Of a stretch of 33,469 bases of DNA, positions 24,494-33,469 are shown piece after piece. Below the pieces are notes generated by a model, which made no database searches, was not told the origin of the DNA, and saw nothing but the letters and a program-made list of their open reading frames with translations. Made by a program: the position numbers and the translations under genes. The stretch is from the NCBI GenBank assembly GCA_001001285.1, contig LCKG01000007.1:1-33469 (forward strand), given 5' to 3'. The DNA comes from Parcubacteria group bacterium GW2011_GWC1_45_13. GTDB lineage: Bacteria; Patescibacteriota; Minisyncoccia; UBA11713; 2-01-FULL-45-33. Within the stretch, counting starts at the first letter, position 1. Every line of letters begins with the position of its first letter.

Positions 24494-24499
24494 AAATCT

Positions 24500-25735
24500 A
24501 TGAACGACATGACAAAACATCAGCTTGTCCTTTTGGTGCTTTTGGTCAGCTTCGTGACGGCTTTGGTTACGGGTATTGTAGCGGTTACTTTGATAAACCA
24601 AGCGCCGCCTCCGATTACCCAGACAATTCAGAGAGTTATAGAAAAAACAATTGGCGTTTTGCCGGAGCCTTTGAAAAAAGACGAAAAGCAGGAGTTAGAA
24701 TTAAACGCTCTATCGCGCGATGTTTTAATTGAAGATATCGCGCGAAGGGTCTCTCCGGCTGTGGTCAGTGTTGTGGCCACCAAAGATATTCCGATAATTG
24801 AGCGGTATTTCGTAAGTCCGTTCTCAAGCGATGACCCTTTTCAGCAATTTTTTCCGGATTTACTGGTACCGCAATATCGCCAAAAAGGCACGGAAAAAGC
24901 ACAGGTCTCTTCCGGAAGCGGTTTTTTTGTTTCGCAAGACGGTTTTTTATTGACCAACAGGCACGTGGTTGAAGATCCGGAAGCGGATTATTCTGTGATT
25001 ACAAATGATAATAAAAAACTGAAAGCAAAAGTCGTGGCCAGGGACAAGATTAACGATATGGCCGTGCTGAAAGTTGAGGGCGAATCGTCAGCCGGCGGCT
25101 TTGTTTCAATTCCGTTAGGGGATTCCGAGAACGTTTCAATCGGGCAGACGGCTATCGCCATAGGCAACGCTTTGGGGGAATTTCAAAACACCGTCTCTGT
25201 GGGAGTGGTCTCTGGTTTAAGACGCACTATCATAGCTTCCGGACTTGCCTCCGGTCCCGAGGAACTTTCGCAGGTGATACAAACGGACGCGGCCATCAAT
25301 TTGGGGAATTCCGGTGGGCCACTTTTGAATTTAAAAGGTGAAGTAGTCGGTTTAAACACTGCGAAAGCCCAAGGAGCCGAAAATATAGGATTTTCCATTC
25401 CCATAAATCAATTAAAACGGGCATTAAACGACACCAGGGTCAATGGCCGGATTATAAATCCTTATATTGGTGTTAGGTATATTTTGACGGATAAAGGCGC
25501 TTTGGTGGGGGCCGGAGCCAACGGAGAGGATGCAGTTCAATTGAATTCCCCGGCTTCCAAAGCGGGAATAAAAGAAGGCGATATTATTTTGGAATTAGGT
25601 GGAGTAAAAATCACGCGCGAAAATCCTCTGAATAAATTAATCCAACAGCGAAGCGTTGGCGACAAAGTGACTCTAAAAATTCAGCGCGGAAACAACCAAA
25701 TAAAAATTGACTTAGTTTTGGAAGAAAGAAAGTGA
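24500..25735 (+). CDS. HtrA/DegP-family trypsin-like serine protease with PDZ domain
   Basis: N-terminal TM; LLTNRHVVE (His), NDMAVLKV (Asp), NLGNSGGPLLN (Ser); C-terminal PDZ. Confidence 0.95.
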   Translation: MNDMTKHQLVLLVLLVSFVTALVTGIVAVTLINQAPPPITQTIQRVIEKTIGVLPEPLKKDEKQELELNALSRDVLIEDIARRVSPAVVSVVATKDIPIIERYFVSPFSSDDPFQQFFPDLLVPQYRQKGTEKAQVSSGSGFFVSQDGFLLTNRHVVEDPEADYSVITNDNKKLKAKVVARDKINDMAVLKVEGESSAGGFVSIPLGDSENVSIGQTAIAIGNALGEFQNTVSVGVVSGLRRTIIASGLASGPEELSQVIQTDAAINLGNSGGPLLNLKGEVVGLNTAKAQGAENIGFSIPINQLKRALNDTRVNGRIINPYIGVRYILTDKGALVGAGANGEDAVQLNSPASKAGIKEGDIILELGGVKITRENPLNKLIQQRSVGDKVTLKIQRGNNQIKIDLVLEERK

Positions 25736-25790
25736 ATATAGAAAATAAAAAAAGGGCCTATCAATCTTGACAAGCCCACAGCACAAAAAG

Positions 25791-26099
25791 CTATGAGGTG
25801 CGCGCATTTTCTGTTGTTTGTGGAAGGAACTTTATTGAAAGATATGTTTTAAAAAAAGAACGTAGAAAATTGAAAGCTTCCTTGGATGCATCGGCTTTCT
25901 GAATGCTGATTTGTTTGCAGAGAGTTCCTGCCAAATCGTATGCCGCATGCTGGAGACAACGATGGTCTTCATGTTCATCGTATACCAGGATCACCGCCGA
26001 ATTGGCATGACACACTGGATCAACTAGACTATATTCCATAATCAGCCATATAAAATCACATTCCTCCCTCGACCTTTCAGACTTCACTGTTGGTAGCAT
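25791..26099 (-). CDS. Hypothetical protein
   Basis: 102-aa ORF with strong Shine-Dalgarno AAGGAGGTG upstream of ATG at 26099; no family recognised. Confidence 0.65.
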   Translation of the reverse strand: MLPTVKSERSREECDFIWLIMEYSLVDPVCHANSAVILVYDEHEDHRCLQHAAYDLAGTLCKQISIQKADASKEAFNFLRSFFKTYLSIKFLPQTTENARTS

Positions 26100-26163
26100 A
26101 ATCGCACCTCCTTAAGGCTTGATTTTCCTGATTTTTATGCTAGCATAAAGTTAATAAAAAACC

Positions 26164-28851
26164 ATGCCTCCATACGGACAATTTACAATTAAAGCTCAAG
26201 AAGCCTTGAAAAGAGCCCATGAGCTGGCAATAGAGCGTGGCGGGAGCCAAATAGACGCCATGCATCTTTTGGCTGCTTTGCTTTTGCAAGAAGACGGCGT
26301 TATACCATCCCTATTGGATAAATTGGAAACCGACCAAGCCAATTTGGTAGATTTAGTTATGGGCGAACTGGATAATACTTTGCGCACCAATATTCTTTCG
26401 CCTTCGCATCAGATTTATTTGACGCCTGAGCTGGCAAGGGTTTTGGAGGAGGCCCACAAATCCGCCTCATTTCTGAAAGACGAATTTATCTCAACCGAAC
26501 ATTTATTTTTGGGGATTTTGGAGGCTCCATCCAGAGCCCGCGAAATTTTGGGGCGTTTTTCTTTAAACCGCGAGATGATTTTAAGGGCGCTCGCGGACAT
26601 CAGGGGCTCGCAAAGAGTGACAGATGTTGAGCCGGAAAATAAATACAGGGCTCTGGAAAAATACGCCAGAAATTTAACGCGATTAGCACGCGAGGATAAA
26701 CTAGACCCAGTTATCGGCAGAGACGAGGAAATCCGGCGCGTCATGCAGGTGCTTTCACGAAGAACGAAAAACAACCCCGTGCTCATCGGTGAAGCCGGAG
26801 TGGGGAAAACCGCTATTGTTGAAGGCCTGGCCAGTCGCATCGCCTCCGGAGATGTGCCCGAAACGCTTAAAGACAAAGAATTAATTTCGCTGGATTTGGG
26901 GGCGCTGGTGGCCGGCACAAAATACCGCGGCGAATTTGAAGAAAGATTAAAGGCGGTGATGAAAGAATTGGAGCGCGCCGCCGGCAAAGTCCTGCTTTTT
27001 ATTGACGAGGTGCATACTCTAGTGGGCGCGGGCGCGGCCGAAGGCGCTATGGACGCTTCTAACATGTTAAAACCCGCTCTTGCCCGCGGAGAGCTTCACG
27101 CCATTGGCGCTACGACCATTAAAGAATATCAAAAATACATAGAAAAAGACGCGGCTTTGGCACGCAGGTTCCAGCCGGTTTTGGTTGACGAGCCTTCGCT
27201 GGAGGATACCGTGTCAATTCTTCGCGGAATTAAAAATAAATACGAACTTCATCACGGCATCAAAATCACTGATGCTGCTATTACCACGGCGGTGAATCTT
27301 TCGGCGCGCTACATCACTGACCGTTTTTTGCCGGATAAAGCGATTGATTTGATAGATGAAGCCGCGTCTTCTTTAAGGCTCCAGATGGACAGCATGCCGG
27401 ATGAGTTGGAGCACACCCGACGAGAAGTCATGAAATTGGAAATTGAAAAGGAGGCTCTGAAAAAAGAGGAATCCAATCCGGAGGCAAAACAAAAAATCCG
27501 CAAAATCCAAAAACAAATTGACGAATTAAAAGAGGAAACCGCTGGACTGGAGATGCGCTGGAAGCATGAGAAGGAAACGATTGATGCCATCCGTCAATTA
27601 AAAAAAGATTTGGAAATTTTTCGCCAGGAATCGGACGCGGCCGAGCGCCGCGGAGATTTAGCAAAAGTGGCCGAGATAAGATATGGCCGGATTCCCGAAT
27701 CGGAAAAAATGCTTTACGCCGAAGAGGGGAAATTACGAAAAATTCAGGGCACTCGCCGCATTTTGCGTGAAGAAATTACCGAAGAAGACATCGCCGACAT
27801 AGTTTCCAGGTGGACCGGCATACCGGTCAGGCGCATGCTGGAATCGGAAGCCAAAAAACTTTTAAGAATGGAGGAGGAACTTAAAAAACGGGTGATCGGG
27901 CAGGCCGAAGCCATAGAAAAAATTTCGCAGGCAATCCGCAGGTCGCGCGCGGGCATCGCGGATGAAAAGCGGCCAATCGGCTCCTTTATGTTTTTGGGAC
28001 CGACCGGCGTGGGAAAAACCGAGCTGGCTTTGACTTTATCAGAATTTCTTTTCAATGACGAAAAAGCGCTGGTGCGTGTAGATATGTCGGAATATATGGA
28101 GCGGCACGCCGTTTCCAAATTTATCGGCTCGCCCCCCGGCTATGTCGGCTACGAAGAAGCGGGGAATTTGACCGAAACCATACGTCACCGACCTTACGCT
28201 GTTTTACTTTTTGATGAAATTGAAAAAGCACATCCGGAAGTTTTCAACATTATGCTTCAGATTTTGGACAACGGCACGCTCACGGACGCCAAGGGCAGGC
28301 ACGTGAATTTTAAAAACACAGTTATAATCATGACTTCCAACATCGGCGGGGAATTTATCCGCGAGATGGGGAGCTTGGGGTTCGTCGGTGGGGCGGTTGA
28401 CCGTGTGAAAAAAGAAGACGACTTGAAAACCAAAATTTTGCGCTCTTTGGAACAGCATTATCGGCCTGAATTTTTAAACAGATTGGACGAGGTGATTATT
28501 TTCAATTCGCTCCAGCCGGAAGAGCTCAAGCAGATTGCGAAAATTCAGATTGCCAGGCTTACCGAAAGAATCAGCGCGCGAGGCATATCTGTTTCCGTCA
28601 ATAAATCAGCGGAGGATGCGCTGGCGAAAGAAGGCTACGACCCTAATTATGGCGCGCGTCCTTTGAGGCGGCTTATTCAAAACAAAATTTTAAATCCTTT
28701 GGCGGAGAAAATAATTTCAAAACAGATAAAAGAAGGGGATACAGCTTTGGTTGATTTCCGCTCCGGCGCGTTTGTGATTGAGGTTAAAAAACTTCTCTCG
28801 GCTTTGCCGAAAAAGGAAAAGGACAAAAAAGTTAAAATTACAACTACTTAA
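26164..28851 (+). CDS. ClpB/ClpC-family AAA+ ATPase
   Basis: Clp_N repeats, [15 protein letters not shown] and [16 protein letters not shown] Walker A motifs, coiled-coil middle domain, [11 protein letters not shown]. Confidence 0.95.
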   Translation: MPPYGQFTIKAQEALKRAHELAIERGGSQIDAMHLLAALLLQEDGVIPSLLDKLETDQANLVDLVMGELDNTLRTNILSPSHQIYLTPELARVLEEAHKSASFLKDEFISTEHLFLGILEAPSRAREILGRFSLNREMILRALADIRGSQRVTDVEPENKYRALEKYARNLTRLAREDKLDPVIGRDEEIRRVMQVLSRRTKNNPVLIGEAGVGKTAIVEGLASRIASGDVPETLKDKELISLDLGALVAGTKYRGEFEERLKAVMKELERAAGKVLLFIDEVHTLVGAGAAEGAMDASNMLKPALARGELHAIGATTIKEYQKYIEKDAALARRFQPVLVDEPSLEDTVSILRGIKNKYELHHGIKITDAAITTAVNLSARYITDRFLPDKAIDLIDEAASSLRLQMDSMPDELEHTRREVMKLEIEKEALKKEESNPEAKQKIRKIQKQIDELKEETAGLEMRWKHEKETIDAIRQLKKDLEIFRQESDAAERRGDLAKVAEIRYGRIPESEKMLYAEEGKLRKIQGTRRILREEITEEDIADIVSRWTGIPVRRMLESEAKKLLRMEEELKKRVIGQAEAIEKISQAIRRSRAGIADEKRPIGSFMFLGPTGVGKTELALTLSEFLFNDEKALVRVDMSEYMERHAVSKFIGSPPGYVGYEEAGNLTETIRHRPYAVLLFDEIEKAHPEVFNIMLQILDNGTLTDAKGRHVNFKNTVIIMTSNIGGEFIREMGSLGFVGGAVDRVKKEDDLKTKILRSLEQHYRPEFLNRLDEVIIFNSLQPEELKQIAKIQIARLTERISARGISVSVNKSAEDALAKEGYDPNYGARPLRRLIQNKILNPLAEKIISKQIKEGDTALVDFRSGAFVIEVKKLLSALPKKEKDKKVKITTT

Positions 28852-28856
28852 TTTTT

Positions 28857-28940
28857 GCGCAGGGAAGGATTCGAACCTTCGTAGCCCTTCCGGGCGCGCG
28901 GTTTACAGCCGCGTGCGATTGACCACTCCGCCACCTGCGC
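28857..28940 (-). tRNA. tRNA-Tyr(GTA)
   Basis: Long variable arm; anticodon loop CTGTAAA; acceptor GCGCAGG/CCTGCGC. Confidence 0.95.
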
Positions 28941-28986
28941 GAATAGTTGTATTATAAACGAATTTATGAAAAAATAAAAGACGCAT

Positions 28987-29058
28987 GCCGATGTAGCTCA
29001 GCGGTAGAGCAACTCCATGGTAAGGAGTAGGTCGTGGGTTCAATTCCCACCATCGGCT
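28987..29058 (+). tRNA. tRNA-Thr(GGT)
   Basis: GCCGATGTAGCTCAGCGGTAGAGCAACTCCATGGTAAGGAGTAGGTCGTGGGTTCAATTCCCACCATCGGCT; anticodon GGT. Confidence 0.95.
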
Positions 29059-29062
29059 TAAT

Positions 29063-30343
29063 TTATATTAAACTCAAAATTTTATCAAAGATTTTTTTGG
29101 CGGTATTTTCTTCTGCGAGCCGGGCGCGGTATTCTTCGGGAACGCAAACGCGGAGCGCCGCGTATGAACGGCCGTATTCTTCCATATTTTTATAATGCGC
29201 CGGATAGGCGGTTTTAAGCTGAAAGGGCCCTTGGGGGCTGTAAATTTTTATGTCTCCTCCTTTGAATCTATCCGCGCGCACGATCGGCGCAATAAGCACG
29301 TCATATGGCGGGATGCCCGCGATTTCCGCGACCGTGCTTTCCATTTCCAGCAGTTTTTCAGGATTTTTTTCCTGGAAGTTCGGAGAAGCAATAAACCGCT
29401 CTATTATTTCCGCGTCCACCCCGAAAACATTGATTGGTTTTCCGGCAACCAGACGGGCTTCAGTAAATTCTTTATGGCGTAGAACTATGGTTTCTTTGAA
29501 AACATTATTATTCATAAAAAGCGAGAAAAGCCGCTCCACGAGCGGATTTTTTGAGGCCTGAAGCTTGCCCAAGAGCTCAAAATCACGCATGCCCATAAGG
29601 TCGCTGTTTTTTAATGAGCCGTCTTTAATCAGCGCGTAAGCCATTTTCTGCATCATCCGCTGGGCGATGACCGATTTTTTCCGGAGATAGACGCTCTTGT
29701 ACATTTTTATGTAAAAATCCTGGACTTCTTTGGCAACGTCTATTACTTTCGGGTCAATAACCAACTCATTGTTTATAAAATAAATATGGTTTACCAGGTA
29801 GCTGACGCCTGAAAGCTTGCCGACATTTGTCATAAGGCCGTCGCGCTCCAAATAATCCAGCTTTTCTGTGCCTATGTTTTTATCGTGCACGGCGAGATGC
29901 AGGGGATTTTTATTCGCGAAAATATCCTTAAAAAGCCGGAAATCAATTCCGCACGCTTCTATTTCTTTTTTTAATTTATCAATCAAGCGCAGTCCCTGCT
30001 CGTTGTTGTCGTACGGGCAGAGGGGCTCGGTGACATGCGAGAAAGCGGGGTGGCCGATGTCGTGGAAAAGCGCGAAGCCGTTGACCGCGCGTGCCTCCTC
30101 TTTGGATATAAGGTTCAAATCAATCCATTTTTTGGTGAGCTCTGCGGTCAGCGCGTAGGCGCCGTAGGAATGTGCCTGGCGCGTGTGCGTTGCCATAGGA
30201 AAAGTCATATAGCTTGCCCCCAGCTGGTATTTGAAAGCCAGCGCCTGGAACTCCGCGGTCTGTACCATCGGCAAAACCGGCCGGATGTCTATAATTCCGC
30301 GAATAGGGTCGGAGACTACTTTTGGGCTTATAATCTTTTCCAC
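29063..30343 (-). CDS. HD-domain phosphohydrolase (GTG start)
   Basis: RQAHSYGAYALTAELTKK, FALFHDIGHPAFSHVTEPL, KLDYLERDGLMTNVG. Confidence 0.9.
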   Translation of the reverse strand: MEKIISPKVVSDPIRGIIDIRPVLPMVQTAEFQALAFKYQLGASYMTFPMATHTRQAHSYGAYALTAELTKKWIDLNLISKEEARAVNGFALFHDIGHPAFSHVTEPLCPYDNNEQGLRLIDKLKKEIEACGIDFRLFKDIFANKNPLHLAVHDKNIGTEKLDYLERDGLMTNVGKLSGVSYLVNHIYFINNELVIDPKVIDVAKEVQDFYIKMYKSVYLRKKSVIAQRMMQKMAYALIKDGSLKNSDLMGMRDFELLGKLQASKNPLVERLFSLFMNNNVFKETIVLRHKEFTEARLVAGKPINVFGVDAEIIERFIASPNFQEKNPEKLLEMESTVAEIAGIPPYDVLIAPIVRADRFKGGDIKIYSPQGPFQLKTAYPAHYKNMEEYGRSYAALRVCVPEEYRARLAEENTAKKIFDKILSLI

Positions 30344-30366
30344 CTTTTAATGTTAAAATATAATAG

Positions 30367-31365
30367 ATGTTTTGGAAAATTCTTATTCTCTTGGCGCTTA
30401 TTGTCGCACTGCTTACTTTAAGCGTTCCCGGAAAACAAAATTTAGAATACGGCGCGACTTTTTCGCAAAAATTTTCGGAGGAGCTGAATGGTGGCTCCGA
30501 CGCGAAGGTCGGAGCAGGCTGGAAGCAAAATTATCTAGCGATTTTAGATGATTTAAAAATAAAAGATTTGCGCCTAGTGGCATATTGGGATTTGATAGAA
30601 CCTGCGGAAGGCCAATTTGATTTTAAGGATTTGGATTGGCAGATTAATGAAGCTGAAAAACGCGGGGCGAAAATTATTTTAGCAATGGGGCTGAAGGTGC
30701 CGCGCTGGCCGGAGTGCCATATTCCTGATTGGGCGAAAGGGAGAGACGCGTCTGCGCGTGCGGGGCGGCTTATTAAATACGAAGAGATATTGATAAATCG
30801 CTATAAAGACAACAAAGCTGTCTGGGCATGGCAAGTGGAAAACGAACCCTATTTTCCTTTCGGAGATTGTAAAATTGTCCCGCCGGCAATTTTAAACGCG
30901 GAAATAAAACAGGTGAAAGCGCTAGACAGTAGGCCAATTGTTTTAACCGACGCCGGCGAATTGGGGTTCGCTTGGCCGTATCTTGCCGCGAAGTCTGACA
31001 TTTTTGGGACAACACTATATAGATACATAAATAACAGATTTTTAGGCGATATCCGTTATTCGCTTATTCCTGCTTATTATTTTAGAATCAAAGCATTGTG
31101 GGCTGGCAAAATTTTGGGCAAACAGATTTTAATTTCAGAATTGCAGGCCGAGCCATGGGTCTCGGAATCATTGGCAAGGGTTCCGCTGGAAAAGCAGGAG
31201 AAAACCATGAACCCGGAAATTTTCAAAGAGATTATTAACTACGCTGAACGCTCTGGGTTTCCCAAAGCATATCTCTGGGGCGCAGAATGGTGGTATTGGA
31301 TGAAAGAAAAACAAGGGAGGCCGGAGATGTGGGAGGCGGCGCGAAACGCAATTTCCAATTTATGA
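30367..31365 (+). CDS. Membrane-anchored glycoside hydrolase-like (TIM-barrel) protein
   Basis: N-terminal TM; LRLVAYWDLIEPAEGQFDFKDLDWQINEAEKRGAKIILAMGLKVPRWPECHIPDWA; AWQVENEPYFPFG; ISELQAEPW. Confidence 0.75.
   Translation: MFWKILILLALIVALLTLSVPGKQNLEYGATFSQKFSEELNGGSDAKVGAGWKQNYLAILDDLKIKDLRLVAYWDLIEPAEGQFDFKDLDWQINEAEKRGAKIILAMGLKVPRWPECHIPDWAKGRDASARAGRLIKYEEILINRYKDNKAVWAWQVENEPYFPFGDCKIVPPAILNAEIKQVKALDSRPIVLTDAGELGFAWPYLAAKSDIFGTTLYRYINNRFLGDIRYSLIPAYYFRIKALWAGKILGKQILISELQAEPWVSESLARVPLEKQEKTMNPEIFKEIINYAERSGFPKAYLWGAEWWYWMKEKQGRPEMWEAARNAISNL
30494..30515 (+). repeat. In-frame palindrome GCTCCGAC-gcgaag-GTCGGAGC
   Basis: Exact 8-bp arms; encodes part of NGGSDAKVGAGW between FSEEL and KQNYLAIL. 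Confidence 0.7.
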
Positions 31366-31381
31366 TTTTTAATTTTCAAAA

Positions 31382-32572
31382 ATGAAGTTAGAATTTCCAA
31401 AAAACTTTCTTTGGGGAGCGGCGACTTCAGCTCATCAGGTGGAGGGGGGGAATCATAACGACTGGAGCGAATGGGAAAAAGCTACGGGGAACGAGGAGTC
31501 CGGTCGAGCGTGTGACCATTATAATCGTTTCCGCGAGGATTTTGATATCGCGAAACAGCTTGGCCAGAATACCCACCGTTTTTCTATTGAATGGTCGCGC
31601 ATTGAGCCGGAAGAGGGGAGGTTTGATGAAAAAGAAATCGCGCATTATCAGGAAGCAATTAACGTTTTGCGAGAACGGGGGATAGAGCCCTTTGTAACGC
31701 TCTGGCACTGGACTTTGCCAATTTGGGTTGCCAAACAAGGCGGCTGGGAGAACAAGAAAACGATTGACGACTTCGCGCGCTATTGCGACAAAATCGTACG
31801 ATCCCTGTCTGCCGACGAGGCAGGGTTAAAAAGTGTCGCATATTGGATTACGCTAAACGAGCCTGAGATATACACAATGAATAGTTATTTGCGCGGTAAA
31901 TGGCCGCCTGCCTCGCCGACGAGTCAAGGCGGGCCACAGAAAAAATCGTTTTTTAAATTCTTGAAAGTTTATAGAAATTTAGCCAATGCGCACAAGAAAG
32001 CTTACACCGTAATTCATTCCACTTGGGTGTCGGACACCCAAGTGGGTATTGCAAAAAATAATTCTTATTTTGAGGGCTGGCTGGCCCCGATTTTGAATTG
32101 GGGCTGGAATAATTGGTTTTTAAATAGAATCAGCCAACATCAAGATTTTATTGGTCTAAACTATTATTTCCATAACCGCATTAAAGGATTTAAGCTAAAC
32201 CAAAACAACAATAAACAAGTATCTGACATAGGTTGGGAAATTTATCCGGAAGGGATTTATCATGTTTTAAAAGATTTAAAAAAATATAATAAGCCGATTT
32301 ATATAACCGAAAATGGTGTTGCCGACGCAAAAGATATTCATCGTGAAAAATTTATAAAGGAGCACTTGCGATGGGTTCATAAAGCAATTTCAAAAGGCGT
32401 AGATGTAAGAGGTTATTTTTATTGGTCGCTTCTGGACAATTTTGAGTGGGACAAGGGTTTCTGGCCGCGGTTTGGGTTGGTAGAGATGGATTACAAAACC
32501 ATGGAACGCCGCGTTCGCCCAAGCGCCTATGAATACGCCAAAATAGTCAAAGAAAACGGGTTTGAGATATAG
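31382..32572 (+). CDS. Glycoside hydrolase family 1 (beta-glucosidase-like)
   Basis: FPKNFLWGAATSAHQVEGGNHNDWSEWE, THRFSIEWSRIEPEEG, YWITLNEP, IYITENGVADA, GYFYWSLLDNFEWDKGFWPRFGLVEMD. Confidence 0.96.
   Translation: MKLEFPKNFLWGAATSAHQVEGGNHNDWSEWEKATGNEESGRACDHYNRFREDFDIAKQLGQNTHRFSIEWSRIEPEEGRFDEKEIAHYQEAINVLRERGIEPFVTLWHWTLPIWVAKQGGWENKKTIDDFARYCDKIVRSLSADEAGLKSVAYWITLNEPEIYTMNSYLRGKWPPASPTSQGGPQKKSFFKFLKVYRNLANAHKKAYTVIHSTWVSDTQVGIAKNNSYFEGWLAPILNWGWNNWFLNRISQHQDFIGLNYYFHNRIKGFKLNQNNNKQVSDIGWEIYPEGIYHVLKDLKKYNKPIYITENGVADAKDIHREKFIKEHLRWVHKAISKGVDVRGYFYWSLLDNFEWDKGFWPRFGLVEMDYKTMERRVRPSAYEYAKIVKENGFEI
31804..31824 (-). repeat. In-frame 21-bp palindromic element in GH1 gene
   Basis: Reverse complement CCTGCCTCGTCGGCAGACAGG matches 20162-20182 with 2 differences; encodes LSADEAG. 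Confidence 0.85.
31906..31934 (+). repeat. In-frame palindromic element in GH1 gene (long form)
   Basis: gcctgcctcgccgacgagtcaaggcgggc; same ends as 2311-2342; encodes PASPTSQGGP. Confidence 0.82.
32019..32045. repeat. In-frame 27-bp near-perfect palindrome in GH1 gene
   Basis: CCACTTGGGTGTC-G-GACACCCAAGTGG; encodes STWVSDTQVG. Confidence 0.82.
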
Positions 32573-32585
32573 CCAGTTTGTCCAC

Positions 32586-32613
32586 TTGACGCCGTTTTTC
32601 TGACGAGTATACT
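32586..32613 (+). promoter_or_regulatory. Candidate rRNA operon promoter
   Basis: TTGACG (32586-32591), N16, TATACT (32608-32613). Confidence 0.6.
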
Positions 32614-32689
32614 GGAGGTATTATCGGTTAATATATTTATATGGCAGGAGGATATGATGAAATATAAATAGTTTGAAAAGTTAAAGCAA

Positions 32690-32725
32690 AACCACGATTG
32701 TTTCTTTGCGGAGATAATCGTGGTT
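32690..32725 (+). promoter_or_regulatory. Hairpin in the rRNA leader region (attenuator/terminator-like)
   Basis: aACCACGATT...AATCGTGGTt followed by ctgtttta; overlaps an alternative GGTTCTG/CAGAGCC pairing. Confidence 0.5.
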
Positions 32726-32778
32726 CTGTTTTATACAGAGCCAGAAAGAGAACCTTGAAAATTTAGAAAATTAAGTCC

Positions 32779-33024
32779 CGAAAAACAAGGAGCGAAAGCG
32801 ACTATGTTTTTCGTGGATCCCGACATTGCTTTTAGCAATCGTCGGGGCATCAATCAGTAATCTTTGAGTCCGCCTTCAGTCGCTACGCGACTTTCGGCGA
32901 GACTCTAAATTTCGCAGCCACGCTTTGCGTGGGCGAAATTTGAGCATTTTTTCTTTTGTCCCGTTCGAGTTTTGTTTGCGCGCAAGCGCAACCACAAAAC
33001 TCAGAACCCCGCCAAAGGCGGGGT
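32779..33024 (+). promoter_or_regulatory. Array of six consecutive hairpins in the 16S rRNA leader
   Basis: Stems at 32779-32813, 32819-32846, 32866-32905, 32907-32941, 32967-33002 and 33006-33024. Confidence 0.75.

Positions 33025-33469
<445 letters not shown>

Noticed and set aside
30359-30369. TATAAT only 2 nt before the ATG at 30367 as another leaderless promoter
   Set aside because: Spacing too short and no convincing -35; the real start may be elsewhere, so excluded from the leaderless list.

Overview
The window looks like part of a CPR/Patescibacteria (probably Parcubacteria-like) chromosome. That placement is inferred from gene content, compact ATGA-overlapping genes, a short EF-Ts and split transketolase; it was not tested. 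The left third is a sugar-phosphate operon: gap (5'-truncated), rpiB, pyrG, rpe-like, split transketolase, pfkB and class II aldolase. A two-gene AbiEii-type nucleotidyltransferase module interrupts it, bracketed by an exact 40-bp duplication of the rpiB 5' end. The middle holds a PaaX/Cas2-like regulator between two inverted repeats, a 2-hydroxyacid dehydrogenase, rplY, a coiled-coil lytic transglycosylase, divergent prfA-rpmE and rpsB-tsf, a DUF5667-like surface protein, a proteasome-beta-like Ntn-hydrolase candidate and a HicBA pair. The right part holds NDH-2, an Fe-S assembly/SOD cluster, HtrA, ClpB/C, three tRNAs in total, an HD hydrolase, two glycoside hydrolases and the start of a 16S rRNA with a hairpin-dense leader. 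The main hunt results are: (1) families of short palindromes inserted in frame in at least eight conserved genes; (2) the AbiEii module flanked by the 40-bp rpiB duplication; (3) a lone Ntn-hydrolase candidate with proteasome-like T1/D17/R19 spacing; (4) a recurring near-leaderless promoter layout (-35, N16-17, -10, N6-9, ATG); (5) paired CGATCG-centred dyads around the PaaX/Cas2-like gene. All calls come from reading the sequence; no searches were run.
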